Source: Rhodohalobacter sulfatireducens (GTDB lineage: Bacteria > Bacteroidota > Rhodothermia > Balneolales > Balneolaceae). From it: 64,000 nt of DNA. Below are positions 35,476 through 45,404 of the stretch, one piece after another (position 1 is the stretch's first letter; each line of letters opens with the position of its first letter). The stretch is taken from positions 1 through 64,000 of the forward strand of contig NZ_JAKLWS010000017.1 in the NCBI RefSeq assembly GCF_022012475.1, read 5' to 3'. The position numbers and the translations under genes are program-made. Under the pieces are notes generated by a model. That model saw only the letters and a program-made list of their open reading frames with translations. It was not told the origin of the DNA and did not search any database.

Positions 35476-37779
35476 ATGCTTACAAATTTATTTGATTATT
35501 CGAAGTGCTCATTTTTTGTTCTCTTTCTTTTCTTCATTCATTGGGTGTTTATACCCGGCCAGTCTCATGCTCAACAGGAATATCAAAATGTTGAACACGC
35601 CCTTTTTTCATCGAGCCAGTTATCAGGGAACAGTGGCCCACAGAATGTAACATGGATAGATGGTGGAGATCGCTACTCTTATATGCAATACAATCAATCA
35701 GAAAGAAGCAACGAGATTCGAGTGTACAATCCTGCAAACGGAGAAGATGAGCTAATATTCAGAAATACCAACTATACATTCCCCGGAACAGGAGAACCGT
35801 TTAGTTTTAAATCGTTTCAGTGGTCGAATAATTTTCAATACTTGGTATTTCAGTCTGATTTTACCCCGATCTACCGCCATTCTGGAATTGCCAATTATTA
35901 CTACTATTCGCTGGAGGATGACAGGCTGAGTTTGCTCGTTGAAGATGCATTTACGGCAAAGTTATCCCCGGACGGGGAAAAAGTTGCGTACCATCGCAAC
36001 GGAGAGATGTTTCTGTTTGATTTAAATAGCGGAGAGGAAACACAACTTACTTTTGATTCACAAAAAAATCTTTACAATGGCCGGTTTGGATGGGTGTATG
36101 AGGAGGAATTTAGCTTGGTTCAAGCCTGGAAATGGTCGCCCGACAGTCAGCACATAGCGTATTGGCAATCCGACGAACGAGATGTAAAACGTTTTGTATC
36201 TACATCCTATGAAGGGCAGTATCCCGAATATACCGACATTCCGTATCCTAAAGTTGGAGAGAAAAATCCCGGTGTTAGAATTGGTGTGATTGATATTGAG
36301 TCCGGCGAAAACAGCTGGCTTACGGAAACGGAAGAGGATGAACTTATTCCAAGAATTTTATGGACAAGCAATGCCGGTGAACTGGCGGTTGTAAAGATGA
36401 ATCGTCAGCAAAATCATGTCGACCTCACATTTTTTGATGTGAGCACCGGTGAAGGCCGACATGTGATGGAAGAAACATCAGAGGACGGGTGGATTGAAGT
36501 GTATGACCACCGGTCGGACCTGGAAAGTTACTTTATATTCCCGGATGGCAAAGAGGAATTTTTGTGGCTATCTACCCGTGACGGATATAAACATCTCTAT
36601 CGCTACAGTTATGATGGAGATTTGATCAACCAGGTTACGCAGGGAGATTGGGAGGTAATGAACATCCTCGCCGTAAATACCGACCGGGAACGCATTTATT
36701 ACTTATCAACCGAGGAAAATCCGCTTGAGCGGCATCTCTACTCAATTGGATTTGATGGCTCCGGTAAACAGAAATACACTGATTCGGAAGGGATGCACTC
36801 CATCAGTATGGGCTCTAATGGCAAGTATTATATTGATACATGGTCGAATACGACCACCCCGACACAGGTTGAGTTGTGGAGCACGGCAGATGGCGGAGAA
36901 AAGCTGGAAACCTTTGTGGATAATGAATCTGTAAAAAGATATATAGACCAATATGCATACTCGCCGAGGGAATTGATTAAAGTCACTACTTCAGATGGCA
37001 GGGAGTTGGATGCATTTATCATAAAACCAACCGATTATAATCCAAACCGATCATACCCAATGGTGATGATGGTATATGGCGGACCCGGCTCTCAGGGGGT
37101 CCAGAATGAGTTCGACACAACAGCCTGGTATCAATACCTGGCTCAGCAGGGATATGTGATTGCGAATGTAAATAATCGCGGAAATGGTGGGTATGGATGG
37201 GAGTTTGAAAATTCAGTGTACAAAAACCTCGGGGAGCTTGAAGCGGAAGATTTTGCTGAAACAGCAAAATATCTCTCTTCTGAATATGAATGGATTGATG
37301 CGGATCGGATGGCAATCCGGGGACACAGTTACGGCGGTTACATGGCTGCGCTGACGATGGTACTTCACCCCGATGTTTTTAAGGCTGGAATTGTAGCGGC
37401 ACCGGTAACCGATTGGCGTCTTTACGATACCATATACACGGAGCGATATATGGGACTGTTGGAAGAGAATGAAGATGGATATATCAACAGCTCAGTGATG
37501 GCCCATGCAAAAAATCTGAAAGGAGATTTGTTGGTTGTACACTCGTCAATGGATGAGAATGTGCACGTTCAAAATACGATGCAGATGATAACGGCTTTCA
37601 CCACTGCCGGGAAAGATGTTGATTTGAGAATCTACCCACCGGGTGATCATAGTGTTTCTTATAACCTGCAAAGCGAAATTTTACTCTATAAAACCTATAC
37701 AAACTACCTGGATAGGATTTTACAACCGGGGCAAGAGGTGCGAATTCCAAGCAGCCCCGGCAACACAAGCAGTCATTAA
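35476..37779 (+). CDS. Dipeptidyl peptidase IV (S9B family)
   Basis: This 767-residue protein has a hydrophobic export signal (ending about SHAQQ), a beta-propeller, and a C-terminal alpha/beta-hydrolase domain. The catalytic triad is Ser 618 (GHSYGG), Asp 693 (SSMDENVH) and His 725 (GDHSVSY). The double-Glu motif VYEEEF in the propeller anchors the substrate N-terminus and is diagnostic of true DPP-IV. It removes X-Pro/X-Ala dipeptides from peptides in the periplasm or outside. The stop overlaps the start of the deaminase gene by one base. Confidence 0.93.
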   Translation: MLTNLFDYSKCSFFVLFLFFIHWVFIPGQSHAQQEYQNVEHALFSSSQLSGNSGPQNVTWIDGGDRYSYMQYNQSERSNEIRVYNPANGEDELIFRNTNYTFPGTGEPFSFKSFQWSNNFQYLVFQSDFTPIYRHSGIANYYYYSLEDDRLSLLVEDAFTAKLSPDGEKVAYHRNGEMFLFDLNSGEETQLTFDSQKNLYNGRFGWVYEEEFSLVQAWKWSPDSQHIAYWQSDERDVKRFVSTSYEGQYPEYTDIPYPKVGEKNPGVRIGVIDIESGENSWLTETEEDELIPRILWTSNAGELAVVKMNRQQNHVDLTFFDVSTGEGRHVMEETSEDGWIEVYDHRSDLESYFIFPDGKEEFLWLSTRDGYKHLYRYSYDGDLINQVTQGDWEVMNILAVNTDRERIYYLSTEENPLERHLYSIGFDGSGKQKYTDSEGMHSISMGSNGKYYIDTWSNTTTPTQVELWSTADGGEKLETFVDNESVKRYIDQYAYSPRELIKVTTSDGRELDAFIIKPTDYNPNRSYPMVMMVYGGPGSQGVQNEFDTTAWYQYLAQQGYVIANVNNRGNGGYGWEFENSVYKNLGELEAEDFAETAKYLSSEYEWIDADRMAIRGHSYGGYMAALTMVLHPDVFKAGIVAAPVTDWRLYDTIYTERYMGLLEENEDGYINSSVMAHAKNLKGDLLVVHSSMDENVHVQNTMQMITAFTTAGKDVDLRIYPPGDHSVSYNLQSEILLYKTYTNYLDRILQPGQEVRIPSSPGNTSSH

Positions 37780-38222
37780 TGGTGAGTATAAAATCAAACA
37801 AAGAAATTATGCAGGCGGCGATCCATGTTGCCGAAAAAAATGAAACGCCGTTCGGTGCAGCCCTGGCGATGGGAAATGAGCTATTTGCAGCGGCTGCCAA
37901 TCAAACCTCACAGAAGAGCGATCCTACAGCTCATGCCGAAATTGAAGTCATACGAAAGCTCTCAGATCAACTTCAGAAGAAAGATCTCTCAGGATTTACT
38001 CTTTACACAACTTGTGAACCCTGTCCCATGTGTATGAGTGCCATCATCTGGTCGGGAATATCAACCGTTGTTTTTGGTTGTGATATACCAATCATCTCAA
38101 CCTACATGAAACAGATCCACATTCGGGCGGAAGAGATCGCTCAAAAAAGCTCAGCAGATGTAGAGATACATTCGGGTTTTATGATAGCTGAGTGTGAGGA
38201 TTTGCTACGTAAATATTCGTAG
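37779..38222 (+). CDS. Nucleoside/guanine deaminase (CDA superfamily)
   Basis: This 147-residue protein has the zinc site His 52-Ala-Glu 54 (AHAEIEVI) and Pro-Cys 82-Pro-Met-Cys 85 (CEPCPMCMSAI). Length and the SAIIWSGI continuation fit the guanine/nucleoside deaminase branch rather than TadA. It hydrolytically deaminates a purine base or nucleoside in the cytoplasm. Its ATG overlaps the stop of the DPP-IV gene, so the two are coupled although functionally unrelated. Confidence 0.88.
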   Translation: MVSIKSNKEIMQAAIHVAEKNETPFGAALAMGNELFAAAANQTSQKSDPTAHAEIEVIRKLSDQLQKKDLSGFTLYTTCEPCPMCMSAIIWSGISTVVFGCDIPIISTYMKQIHIRAEEIAQKSSADVEIHSGFMIAECEDLLRKYS

Positions 38223-38479
38223 AGAAGGGGCTTGTCCCTGTCATTCAGGTGAATGTCACGAACAAGTATGGGGCCGTTGCAAGGGGATTCTTCGCTGTGA
38301 CTCATGTTGTTCATCTATAAATAGAGAGAAACGTTCGGTTGCTTATTGTCTTTTTCAATTGCTGAATAATAAGGATTCGAAATGAGTTATCGGATGAGTA
38401 AAAAGCTCGAATTATGTTTTGTAAGCTGATAAACTCATCCGATGACTGAAAGAACGGACCTATTCGTAAATAAAAACTT

Positions 38480-38599
38480 GTATGAATGTCGAATATCCAA
38501 TATCCCCCGCAAGGGATCCCTCAGGGAGAACACCGAATGTTGAAGTGACAGAATCCTTCGAAATTCGAGATTGGATGTTCAGTGTTCGATATTCATACA
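38480..38599. repeat. IVP-associated palindromic repeat, copy R1
   Basis: The left arm gtatgaatgtcgaatatcc is inverted at the right end (gttcgatattcatac). The core contains ccgaatgttgaagtgacag and ccttcgaaattcgag. It is nearly identical to R2 at 38707-38825 and related to R3 and R4 near 46 kb. Confidence 0.85.
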
Positions 38600-38640
38600 C
38601 TTTTCTGATCCAGGATTCACTACCTTAATCAAATGTATGT

Positions 38641-38712
38641 ATTGCAGAGGTAAATGAACCTATGCCGGTTTTTGTAAAAAGTATTCAAACAGCGAAGAAA
38701 AACCTGGTATGA
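38641..38712 (+). pseudogene. 3' remnant of a four-helix-bundle (23S IVP-like) protein gene
   Basis: The frame encodes EVNEPMPVFVKSIQTAKKNL followed by a stop. It matches the C-terminal end (EVNELISIFVKSIQTAKKNL) of the pseudogene at 46201-46566. Everything upstream of this tail is gone. Confidence 0.8.
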
Positions 38713-38825
38713 ATGTCGAGTATCCAATATCCCCGCAAGGGCTCCCTCAGGGAGAACACCGAATGTTGAAGTTACAGAGCCCTTCGAAATTCGAGATTGG
38801 ATATTCAATAATCAATATTCACACA
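38707..38825. repeat. IVP-associated palindromic repeat, copy R2
   Basis: This is the same sequence family as R1. It starts exactly at the stop codon of the four-helix-bundle remnant (ctggtatgaatgtcgag), as R4 does at 46561. Confidence 0.85.
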
Positions 38826-38889
38826 ACCTTTCAATTTCTATGGAATAAGTGATAACTTTGAATGATTCTTTTCAAAAACGAGGAAACCA

Positions 38890-40236
38890 TTGAAAATAGT
38901 TATCGCGGGTGCGGGTGAGGTTGGATATGAACTGAGTAAGGTTCTGTCAATCGAAAAACACGATGTTACCGTTATAGATGAGAGAAAAAAATGCCTGCAG
39001 CGTGTGTTGGAAAACCTGGATGTGCTTACAGTAGAGGGCAATGCCACATCTCCAAATGTACTTGTTGAAGCCGGGGCACAAGACGCCGACCTGATGGTTG
39101 CCGTTACCAGCGTAGATGAGGTCAATATTATCGCTTCGATGATGGCTAAACGGCTTGGCGTTAAGCGAGTGATCGCCCGTGTTCGAAACAATGAACTATC
39201 ACGCCCGGATTCACCTCTTACACCTTCAGAGTTGGGGATTGACGTTTTGATCCATCCCGAAGAGAGTGCAGCTAACGAGATCCATCAGCTGGTTAAAAGA
39301 GCCTCTGCAACGGATGTTGTTTCCCTGGCTGACGGCCAATTACAGTTGGTTGGACTACGGGTTGAAAAAAACTCCGACATCATCAACACAACGCTCGAAG
39401 ATCTTGCCGAATCCTATTCAGAGATACCATTTCGAGTGGTTGCCATATCAAGACGGGGACGGACCATCATCCCGCGCGGTAACAACCAGATCATGCCGCT
39501 GGACCACATTTTTATTATCACAAAGGTGGAACATATCCGGGATATTGTTGAAGCAACGGGGCACAAAGATGTAAGCCTCCGCCGAATAATGATTGCAGGC
39601 GGCGATGAAGTGGGCCGTATGCTCGCCAGAAAGCTCTCAAAGGACAAACAGAAATGGGAGATTAAACTGATCGAACCCAATCCCGATATCGCAACTGAAA
39701 TTGCGAATAATCAGCGTGATATCCTTGTTTTGAACGGTGATCCGACAGACCCGAATTTGCTTGTTGTGGAAGGGATCCAGGAGATGGATGCGTTTGTATC
39801 GGTAACCGAAGATGAGGAATCGAATATTATCTCCTGTTTGATGTCGAAACACCTGGAGGTAAAAAAGGCTGTGGCCCTCGTATCAAAACCGCAGTATATA
39901 CCCCTCAGTCAAACCATCGGTATCGATGCTGTTGTAAACGTAAAAGCATCAGCTTCGGATGAAATTCACCGTCATATCCGCCAGGGACAACTGCTAACGG
40001 TAAAAGCGCTCCAGGGAATTAAAGCGGAAATAATGGAGGTCGTTGCCGGGAAAAATTGTGATATCTCAGACAAACCCATTCATTCCATTGGCATCCCGGA
40101 AGGAATTGTGATCGGTGGAATTTTGAGTGGTGATTCAGCTGAAGTTGCAACCGGAGATTCCGTCATCAAAAAAGGAGATCGCGTAATTGTTCTCGCCCTT
40201 CCGAATGCTATCAATCAAGTAGAAAAACTTTTCTGA
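38890..40236 (+). CDS. trkA: Trk system potassium uptake regulator TrkA
   Basis: This 448-residue protein consists of two RCK units. The first has GAGEVGYELSKVL at residues 6-18 with the acidic ribose-binding Asp after VTVI. The second starts near residue 232 (MIAGGDEVGRMLARKLS). Each is followed by a TrkA_C domain. It binds NAD(H)/ATP on the cytoplasmic face and gates TrkH. The start is TTG at 38890, placed directly before the glycine-rich loop as in homologues. It overlaps trkH by one base and sits just downstream of repeat R2. Confidence 0.95.
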   Translation: MKIVIAGAGEVGYELSKVLSIEKHDVTVIDERKKCLQRVLENLDVLTVEGNATSPNVLVEAGAQDADLMVAVTSVDEVNIIASMMAKRLGVKRVIARVRNNELSRPDSPLTPSELGIDVLIHPEESAANEIHQLVKRASATDVVSLADGQLQLVGLRVEKNSDIINTTLEDLAESYSEIPFRVVAISRRGRTIIPRGNNQIMPLDHIFIITKVEHIRDIVEATGHKDVSLRRIMIAGGDEVGRMLARKLSKDKQKWEIKLIEPNPDIATEIANNQRDILVLNGDPTDPNLLVVEGIQEMDAFVSVTEDEESNIISCLMSKHLEVKKAVALVSKPQYIPLSQTIGIDAVVNVKASASDEIHRHIRQGQLLTVKALQGIKAEIMEVVAGKNCDISDKPIHSIGIPEGIVIGGILSGDSAEVATGDSVIKKGDRVIVLALPNAINQVEKLF

Positions 40237-41750
40237 TGATTGAATTCATGACTCAAAATGTAAATCGGCCGCGGATTGATTTCCGGTTGATTTCAGGCAT
40301 CCTCGGTGGTCTTCTCTTCTTTCTTGGAGTTGCAATGCTGCTTCCATTATTAATTGCTTTGATCTACCAGGAATCCTCCTGGAGTGCATTTTTGATCACA
40401 GCGGGCGGTACTATGCTCATCGGCGGAACCCTTTTCTATATTTTTAGGCCGAAGGATGAGCTGCGAATGCGGGAAGCTTTTATGATCGTAGCTCTCATTT
40501 GGTTTCTCGGCTCCATTTTCGGGGCTTTTCCGTTTACACTTTCTGGTTCACTCGAATCATATACCGATGCAGTGTTCGAGTCCATGAGCGGGCTTACAAC
40601 GACCGGTGCCACTATTTTCGGAGGTATTACGGCGAGTGGAATTCAAAACCCGGATATTGAATCACTGGATAAAAGCATCCTCTTCTGGCGGTCACTCTCC
40701 CACTGGCTTGGCGGGATGGGAATTATTGTTTTAACGCTGGCTTTGCTTCCGCTATTGGGGATTGGGGGAATGCAGCTCTATCAAGCGGAATATTCAGGAA
40801 ATACGGCTGATAAAATCACACCCAGAATCCAGGAAACGGCGATGCTGCTCTGGACGATTTACGTGGGCCTGACTGCCGGGGAGTTTATCCTGTTATGGCT
40901 TCATCCCTCCATGGATTGGTTTGAGGCGATCAACCATGCGTTTGCCACACTGGCAACGGGGGGATTTTCTACAAAAAACGCCTCGATTGCCGCTTTCGAT
41001 TCCGTCTATATCGACATTGTGATAACGGTTTTTATGTTCCTTGCAGGTATTAACTTTGCTCTGCATTACAGGCTTTTTACGGGAGATTCAAAGAGTTTTT
41101 TTCAAAATCGTGAGTTTCGTTTTTACGTTCTACTTACGATCCTATTTATGGCAGCAATAACGGTGGGTTTATTAATTACACAAGATTATTCGATCGGGAA
41201 AGCTCTTCAATATGGTTCCTTCCAGGTTGTATCAATCCTGACGACCACCGGCTTCGGCACGGACGATTACATGCTCTGGATGCCATTCACTTCCTTCCTG
41301 CTCTTTCTGTTATTCTTTACCGGCGGATGTGCTGGATCGACCGGTGGCGGTATAAAGATGATGAGGCTTATGATCATTATGAAAAATATTGGGAGGGAGT
41401 TCCGGCAAATTATTCATCCTCAGGCTGTACTTCCAATCCGGATTGGGGAGCGGGTGGTTGAGTCAAAAATTCTGAAAACAATTCTTGGCTTTTTTGTTAT
41501 GTATTTTATCGTTTTTGCCGCCGGCGCTATCATAATGACGCTGATGGGATTTGATATGATGTCGGCAATGGGCGCGAGTATAGCCAGCCTGGGGAATATC
41601 GGGCCGGCATGGGGAGAGTTTGGTCCGGTGGATAACTATGCAAAAGTACCGATTCTTGGGAAATGGGTACTTCTAATGTTGATGATGATTGGCCGGCTGG
41701 AACTGTTTACGGTACTCGTGTTATTCACCCCCTGGTACTGGAAGAATTGA
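40236..41750 (+). CDS. trkH: Trk potassium transporter membrane subunit TrkH
   Basis: This 504-residue membrane protein has about ten hydrophobic segments and four pore-loop repeats: TTTGATIF, TLATGGFSTKN, LTTTGFGTDDY and IASLGNIGPAWG. The central Gly of each contributes to the K+ filter. The GGCAGSTGGGIKMMR loop is a family hallmark. It is translationally coupled with trkA (overlap ATGA). Together they import K+ at the inner membrane. Confidence 0.95.
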   Translation: MIEFMTQNVNRPRIDFRLISGILGGLLFFLGVAMLLPLLIALIYQESSWSAFLITAGGTMLIGGTLFYIFRPKDELRMREAFMIVALIWFLGSIFGAFPFTLSGSLESYTDAVFESMSGLTTTGATIFGGITASGIQNPDIESLDKSILFWRSLSHWLGGMGIIVLTLALLPLLGIGGMQLYQAEYSGNTADKITPRIQETAMLLWTIYVGLTAGEFILLWLHPSMDWFEAINHAFATLATGGFSTKNASIAAFDSVYIDIVITVFMFLAGINFALHYRLFTGDSKSFFQNREFRFYVLLTILFMAAITVGLLITQDYSIGKALQYGSFQVVSILTTTGFGTDDYMLWMPFTSFLLFLLFFTGGCAGSTGGGIKMMRLMIIMKNIGREFRQIIHPQAVLPIRIGERVVESKILKTILGFFVMYFIVFAAGAIIMTLMGFDMMSAMGASIASLGNIGPAWGEFGPVDNYAKVPILGKWVLLMLMMIGRLELFTVLVLFTPWYWKN

Positions 41751-42167
41751 TGAGGATAAGACCGCGTAACTAATTTAGGGTGAGAGTTTATTGAAGAGTG
41801 TCCCCTTTTGGAGATTGTGAGAAAACAGATAGTCAACTAGAGTAGCCATTTGTTTTTTGCCAAGAAGACGCAAAGTCGCGAAGGTTCACAAAGTAAAATA
41901 AAATCAGAATAATAATCGTTGTGAAACTTAGTGTCCTTGTACCTTCGTGGCCTCAAATCGCGAGTGTTTGCAATGCTTATTGTTATATTTTCTCATAGCC
42001 TCTTTGAATGGGAAAGGATAAACAGGGTGTTTCAGTTAGATGACAAATGAATGTTGAATTGGTTAATTCTACATTTTTAAACTTAATATACGCTGTTTTC
42101 ATCCCCCATTGCCTCCACGAAGGGGGACACTCTCCTCAAATTTTTTTCTGATCTGTTAACGAGATTT
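41751..42167. other. Convergent intergenic region with nested imperfect palindromes
   Basis: There is no gene. Outer arms agagtgtccccttttgg (about 41797) and gaagggggacactctcc (about 42119-42135) are inverted. A second nested pair is gccaagaagacgcaaagtcg (41858) against cttagtgtccttgtaccttc (41927). The region separates the converging trkH and potassium-channel genes and may form bidirectional terminators. Confidence 0.55.
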
Positions 42168-43865
42168 TTAAGGCTCGTACTTATCATTAAAAGCTACTTC
42201 ACCTTCAAAAGAACCGATCAGAACAATTTCACGGTTGAGTTCTAAAATGGTATCCGGTCCCGGGTTAACCTGCATGCTGTCATCTTCGCAATTAATGGCA
42301 ATTACCGTACACCCGGTTTCATTTCGAATGTTACATTGTTTCAATGCTTTTCCGGCTAATTTTTTGTTGACACGATGATTGAACACATTGAGCCCCTCTG
42401 CCAGTACCATTGCATCCTGCCCCTCCAGTATGTTAAAAAATGAATTGGCACCCATTGAGGCGTACGACATCACAAAATCGGCACCGGCGCGATGCATGGT
42501 GTTGATGTTCTTCTCATAAGTTGTCCGGCTGATGATCTGCATTTCGGGCGAAAGTTGACGGCAATAGATTGTCAGGTAGATATTGACGTCATCGTCATGC
42601 GTTGTGATCAGTGCGGTGTGTGCTTCCTGAATGCCTGCACGATAGAGTACGCTGATATCCGCTGCATCGCCCAAAATATGTCGTTCATCATCTTCAATAC
42701 GTTCCGGGTTTTTGTCGATCATTCGATAATCGATTCCGCGATCTTCCAGGCTCTTCGAAGCAGCTCGCCCAACTCGACCTCCCCCGATAATCACAACCGG
42801 ATGATCTGAAACATGATAGATGCTCATCAACTCGTCATATGTTCGAAATTGATCGACCGTACCGGCCAGAACAAGAACACTTTCCTCGTGGATAACCGTC
42901 TCAGGCGTTGGGTCGATAAATTTGCCGCGCTCCCAGATTCCTACAATGCTTACTCCAATCTTTTCACGAATCTTACTTTCTTTAATTTTTTTCCCGACAA
43001 GTGGAGTTTGCTGTACAGTCGATTCGCCAATTACCAAGCGGTCGATATGGCCGATGACATGTACCCTTGCATCACCGCCGAGAGTTCTCCGTGCGAGTGC
43101 CCGCCCCAGGATCTCTCCCATTTGCAGTACATGATTTGCACCGGCAAGCTGGAGTACATCCACAGAATCAGGAGAGGCAGCCGTGGTCACAATTTTTATA
43201 TCAGGATTGAAATCTTCAGCCGTAAAAGTGATATTGGTGTTTTCCGTATCCGATCCTGTGGATACAATCATGGAGGCATCTTCAATATTCAGGTATTTGT
43301 AGGTATCAAAATCGGTGGGATCGAGATTTACAACATTATAATCCATGTCGGACAGATCCAGTGCTTCCTGCAGATCGGGTTCCAATATGACATAGTCTAT
43401 TTTATAGGCATTCAGTTTTTTAATGAGTGCTTCGGTAATAGAATCGAGATGGGTGATGATGACATGATCCTTCATCGCCTCATCCACTTTTTTGGGCGCC
43501 CGGGCCTGGTTTTGTGCCTTCAGCCAGGGAGCGTAGAAAAATTCAATAAATGTGAAGGGAAGCAAAATCAACAGGAAGAGTACACCGGAAAACAGAACCA
43601 CCATCGAGAAGATACGGCCCAAATCACTGTGAAATACAATATCACCAAAACCAAGAGTAGACATGGTTACCAGTGTCCAGTAAAACCCGGTGATCCAGGA
43701 ATACCCTTCCTCCACACCCTCGTAAATAGCGATGTAGTGAAATGCAATAGAATAGGTGATATACATTGCCACCAAAACACCGAGAAATTTCAGCAACTTT
43801 CGAACGTTGGTCTTTGTCCGGCGGTTGGCAAAAAAATAGGATAATTGTGAACCGAGAAATTTCAA
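42168..43865 (-). CDS. Two-RCK potassium channel protein
   Basis: This 565-residue protein has two membrane helices (about 27-47 and 83-107) around a pore loop whose filter reads TLGFGD (70-75) instead of TVGYGD. Two cytoplasmic RCK/TrkA_N-TrkA_C units follow, the second with VIIGGGRVGRAASKSLEDRG. The C-terminus is a TrkA_C domain. It is a ligand-gated K+ channel of the MthK/GsuK type and probably balances the TrkAH importer encoded convergently beside it. The family and topology are clear; the ligand is unknown. Confidence 0.9.
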   Translation of the reverse strand: MKFLGSQLSYFFANRRTKTNVRKLLKFLGVLVAMYITYSIAFHYIAIYEGVEEGYSWITGFYWTLVTMSTLGFGDIVFHSDLGRIFSMVVLFSGVLFLLILLPFTFIEFFYAPWLKAQNQARAPKKVDEAMKDHVIITHLDSITEALIKKLNAYKIDYVILEPDLQEALDLSDMDYNVVNLDPTDFDTYKYLNIEDASMIVSTGSDTENTNITFTAEDFNPDIKIVTTAASPDSVDVLQLAGANHVLQMGEILGRALARRTLGGDARVHVIGHIDRLVIGESTVQQTPLVGKKIKESKIREKIGVSIVGIWERGKFIDPTPETVIHEESVLVLAGTVDQFRTYDELMSIYHVSDHPVVIIGGGRVGRAASKSLEDRGIDYRMIDKNPERIEDDERHILGDAADISVLYRAGIQEAHTALITTHDDDVNIYLTIYCRQLSPEMQIISRTTYEKNINTMHRAGADFVMSYASMGANSFFNILEGQDAMVLAEGLNVFNHRVNKKLAGKALKQCNIRNETGCTVIAINCEDDSMQVNPGPDTILELNREIVLIGSFEGEVAFNDKYEP

Positions 43866-44093
43866 GTTTTTTGGATGTATGGTTCGTCTTACTTGATATT
43901 ACGAAATCAAAAAATAGTTTGACGATAATTTGATTTCGTAAAATGAACACTCAAATAAAGAACAAAATTTCTGTTTCCAAAAATATATCAAACCTTTTAC
44001 AAACTCATTGTGGGTTTCATTGGATATTCACAGTTTGAATTGATTACTTTTACGAGTCTACAAACAGATCAAATAATAGAGTAACAGAAGTTC

Positions 44094-45344
44094 GTGTTTC
44101 GCCGAATAACAGTCATTTTCTTCTTACTATTACTACCGCAAGCTCTTCTGGCTCAAGGCAATGACTCTCAGAATTCTATTCCAAACGTCTATCTCGATTG
44201 TGGCTCTTGCGATTTTTCCTACATTCGTACTAATGTTACTTTTGTGAATTATGTGAGAGATCAGAGTGATGCCAACATCTATATTTTAATTAATGATTTG
44301 GGAACAGCGGGCGGCGGGCGCGAATATACGCTTGTCTTTTCGGATATCAATATGGAGATGAACCGCTCGGATACACTTAAATATGTATCCCCCAGTACCG
44401 ATTCAGGTGATGAGCGAAGGAGAGGTCTAACCCGGTATATAAAAGTGGGGCTTGTGCCCTTTGTGAGCAGTACACGTGCCATGGAGACGCTGGATGTCTT
44501 TTATGAAGAACCGGATGAAGATGAAACGAATGGTGAAACGGTTGAGGATCCATGGAATAACTGGGTATTCGATATTGATGTACGGTCAAATATGTGGGGG
44601 GAGTCTTCGGAATTTAATTTTGGCCTATATAACGGTATTGAGGTTGAACGAATCACCCCGGTATGGAAAATCCGGTCGAGAGCAAGAGGTGAAATTCGAC
44701 GTAGAAATGTAGAGTTGACCGATCGAACCATTAATGTAAACCGGGATTGGGGACAATACTGGACGATGGTGGCTTACACGATCAACGATCATGCATCCAT
44801 TGGCTTGTTTAATAATTTGAACTTTTCAAGAACCCGAAATATTGCACTTAATGCTGAACTTTCCCCTGCTTTTGAATATAATTTCTTTCCATATACAGAG
44901 TACGAGGAACGCCGGTTTATCATTCAATACAGTCTTTCTCCTGCATACCGAAAATATTTTAATACCACGATATTTTTGAAAGATTCTGAGTTTGTAATGA
45001 ACCAGGAGCTGAGTACCCGGTTGCGATACGACCAGCGATGGGGGAGAGTAGATATTCGGGTAGGGGGCGCCAACTATTTCCATGATCTGTCCATAAACAG
45101 GTTGGAGATCAATCCATCATTTAATGTTAGAATTGTTCGGGGACTTTCTGTAAGTATATCCGGCAGGTACCGTTTGATCAATGATCAGCTTTCATTGGAA
45201 CTGCCCTCGGAAGTGGACCCCAACGATCCTATTAGCATTATCGAAGGAGTCCAGCGCCCAACAGCTTATGATTATAGCCTTTCTTTTGGCCTTTCCTATA
45301 CATTTGGTTCGATCTATAACAACGTGGTGAATCCCCGTTTTTAA
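44094..45344 (+). CDS. Secreted/outer-membrane protein with N-terminal CxxC domain, unknown function
   Basis: This 416-residue protein starts at GTG with a signal peptide (residues 1-20, ending ALLA). The mature N-terminal domain begins VYLDCGSCDFSYIRTNVTFV, with Cys 36 and Cys 39 in a CGSC motif, and continues NYVRDQSDANIYIL and GGGREYTLVF. I have seen this arrangement in unnamed envelope proteins of Bacteroidota and relatives. From about 155 to the end, alternating strands (FNFGLYNG, WTMVAYTIND, FGLSYTFGS) suggest a beta-barrel. A divergent promoter region separates it from the K+ channel gene. Confidence 0.75.
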   Translation: MFRRITVIFFLLLLPQALLAQGNDSQNSIPNVYLDCGSCDFSYIRTNVTFVNYVRDQSDANIYILINDLGTAGGGREYTLVFSDINMEMNRSDTLKYVSPSTDSGDERRRGLTRYIKVGLVPFVSSTRAMETLDVFYEEPDEDETNGETVEDPWNNWVFDIDVRSNMWGESSEFNFGLYNGIEVERITPVWKIRSRARGEIRRRNVELTDRTINVNRDWGQYWTMVAYTINDHASIGLFNNLNFSRTRNIALNAELSPAFEYNFFPYTEYEERRFIIQYSLSPAYRKYFNTTIFLKDSEFVMNQELSTRLRYDQRWGRVDIRVGGANYFHDLSINRLEINPSFNVRIVRGLSVSISGRYRLINDQLSLELPSEVDPNDPISIIEGVQRPTAYDYSLSFGLSYTFGSIYNNVVNPRF

Positions 45345-45404
45345 GATTGTTATTTTTTTGTGACTCTATTACGGGTTCAAACAGGTAGATTTAAAGAAAA
45401 CACC

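Larger units (their letters stand above)
38223..38889. other. Intergenic region with a decayed four-helix-bundle gene between palindromic repeats
   Basis: The region holds two palindromic repeats (38480-38599 and 38707-38825) and, between them, the 3' tail of a four-helix-bundle protein gene. The trkA promoter must lie at or beyond the second repeat. The first 250 bp contain nothing recognisable. Confidence 0.6.

Noticed and set aside
42813-43844. 343-codon plus-strand open frame
   Set aside because: It is fully antisense to the potassium channel gene; its translation is Cys/His/Ile-rich without domains, typical of a shadow frame.
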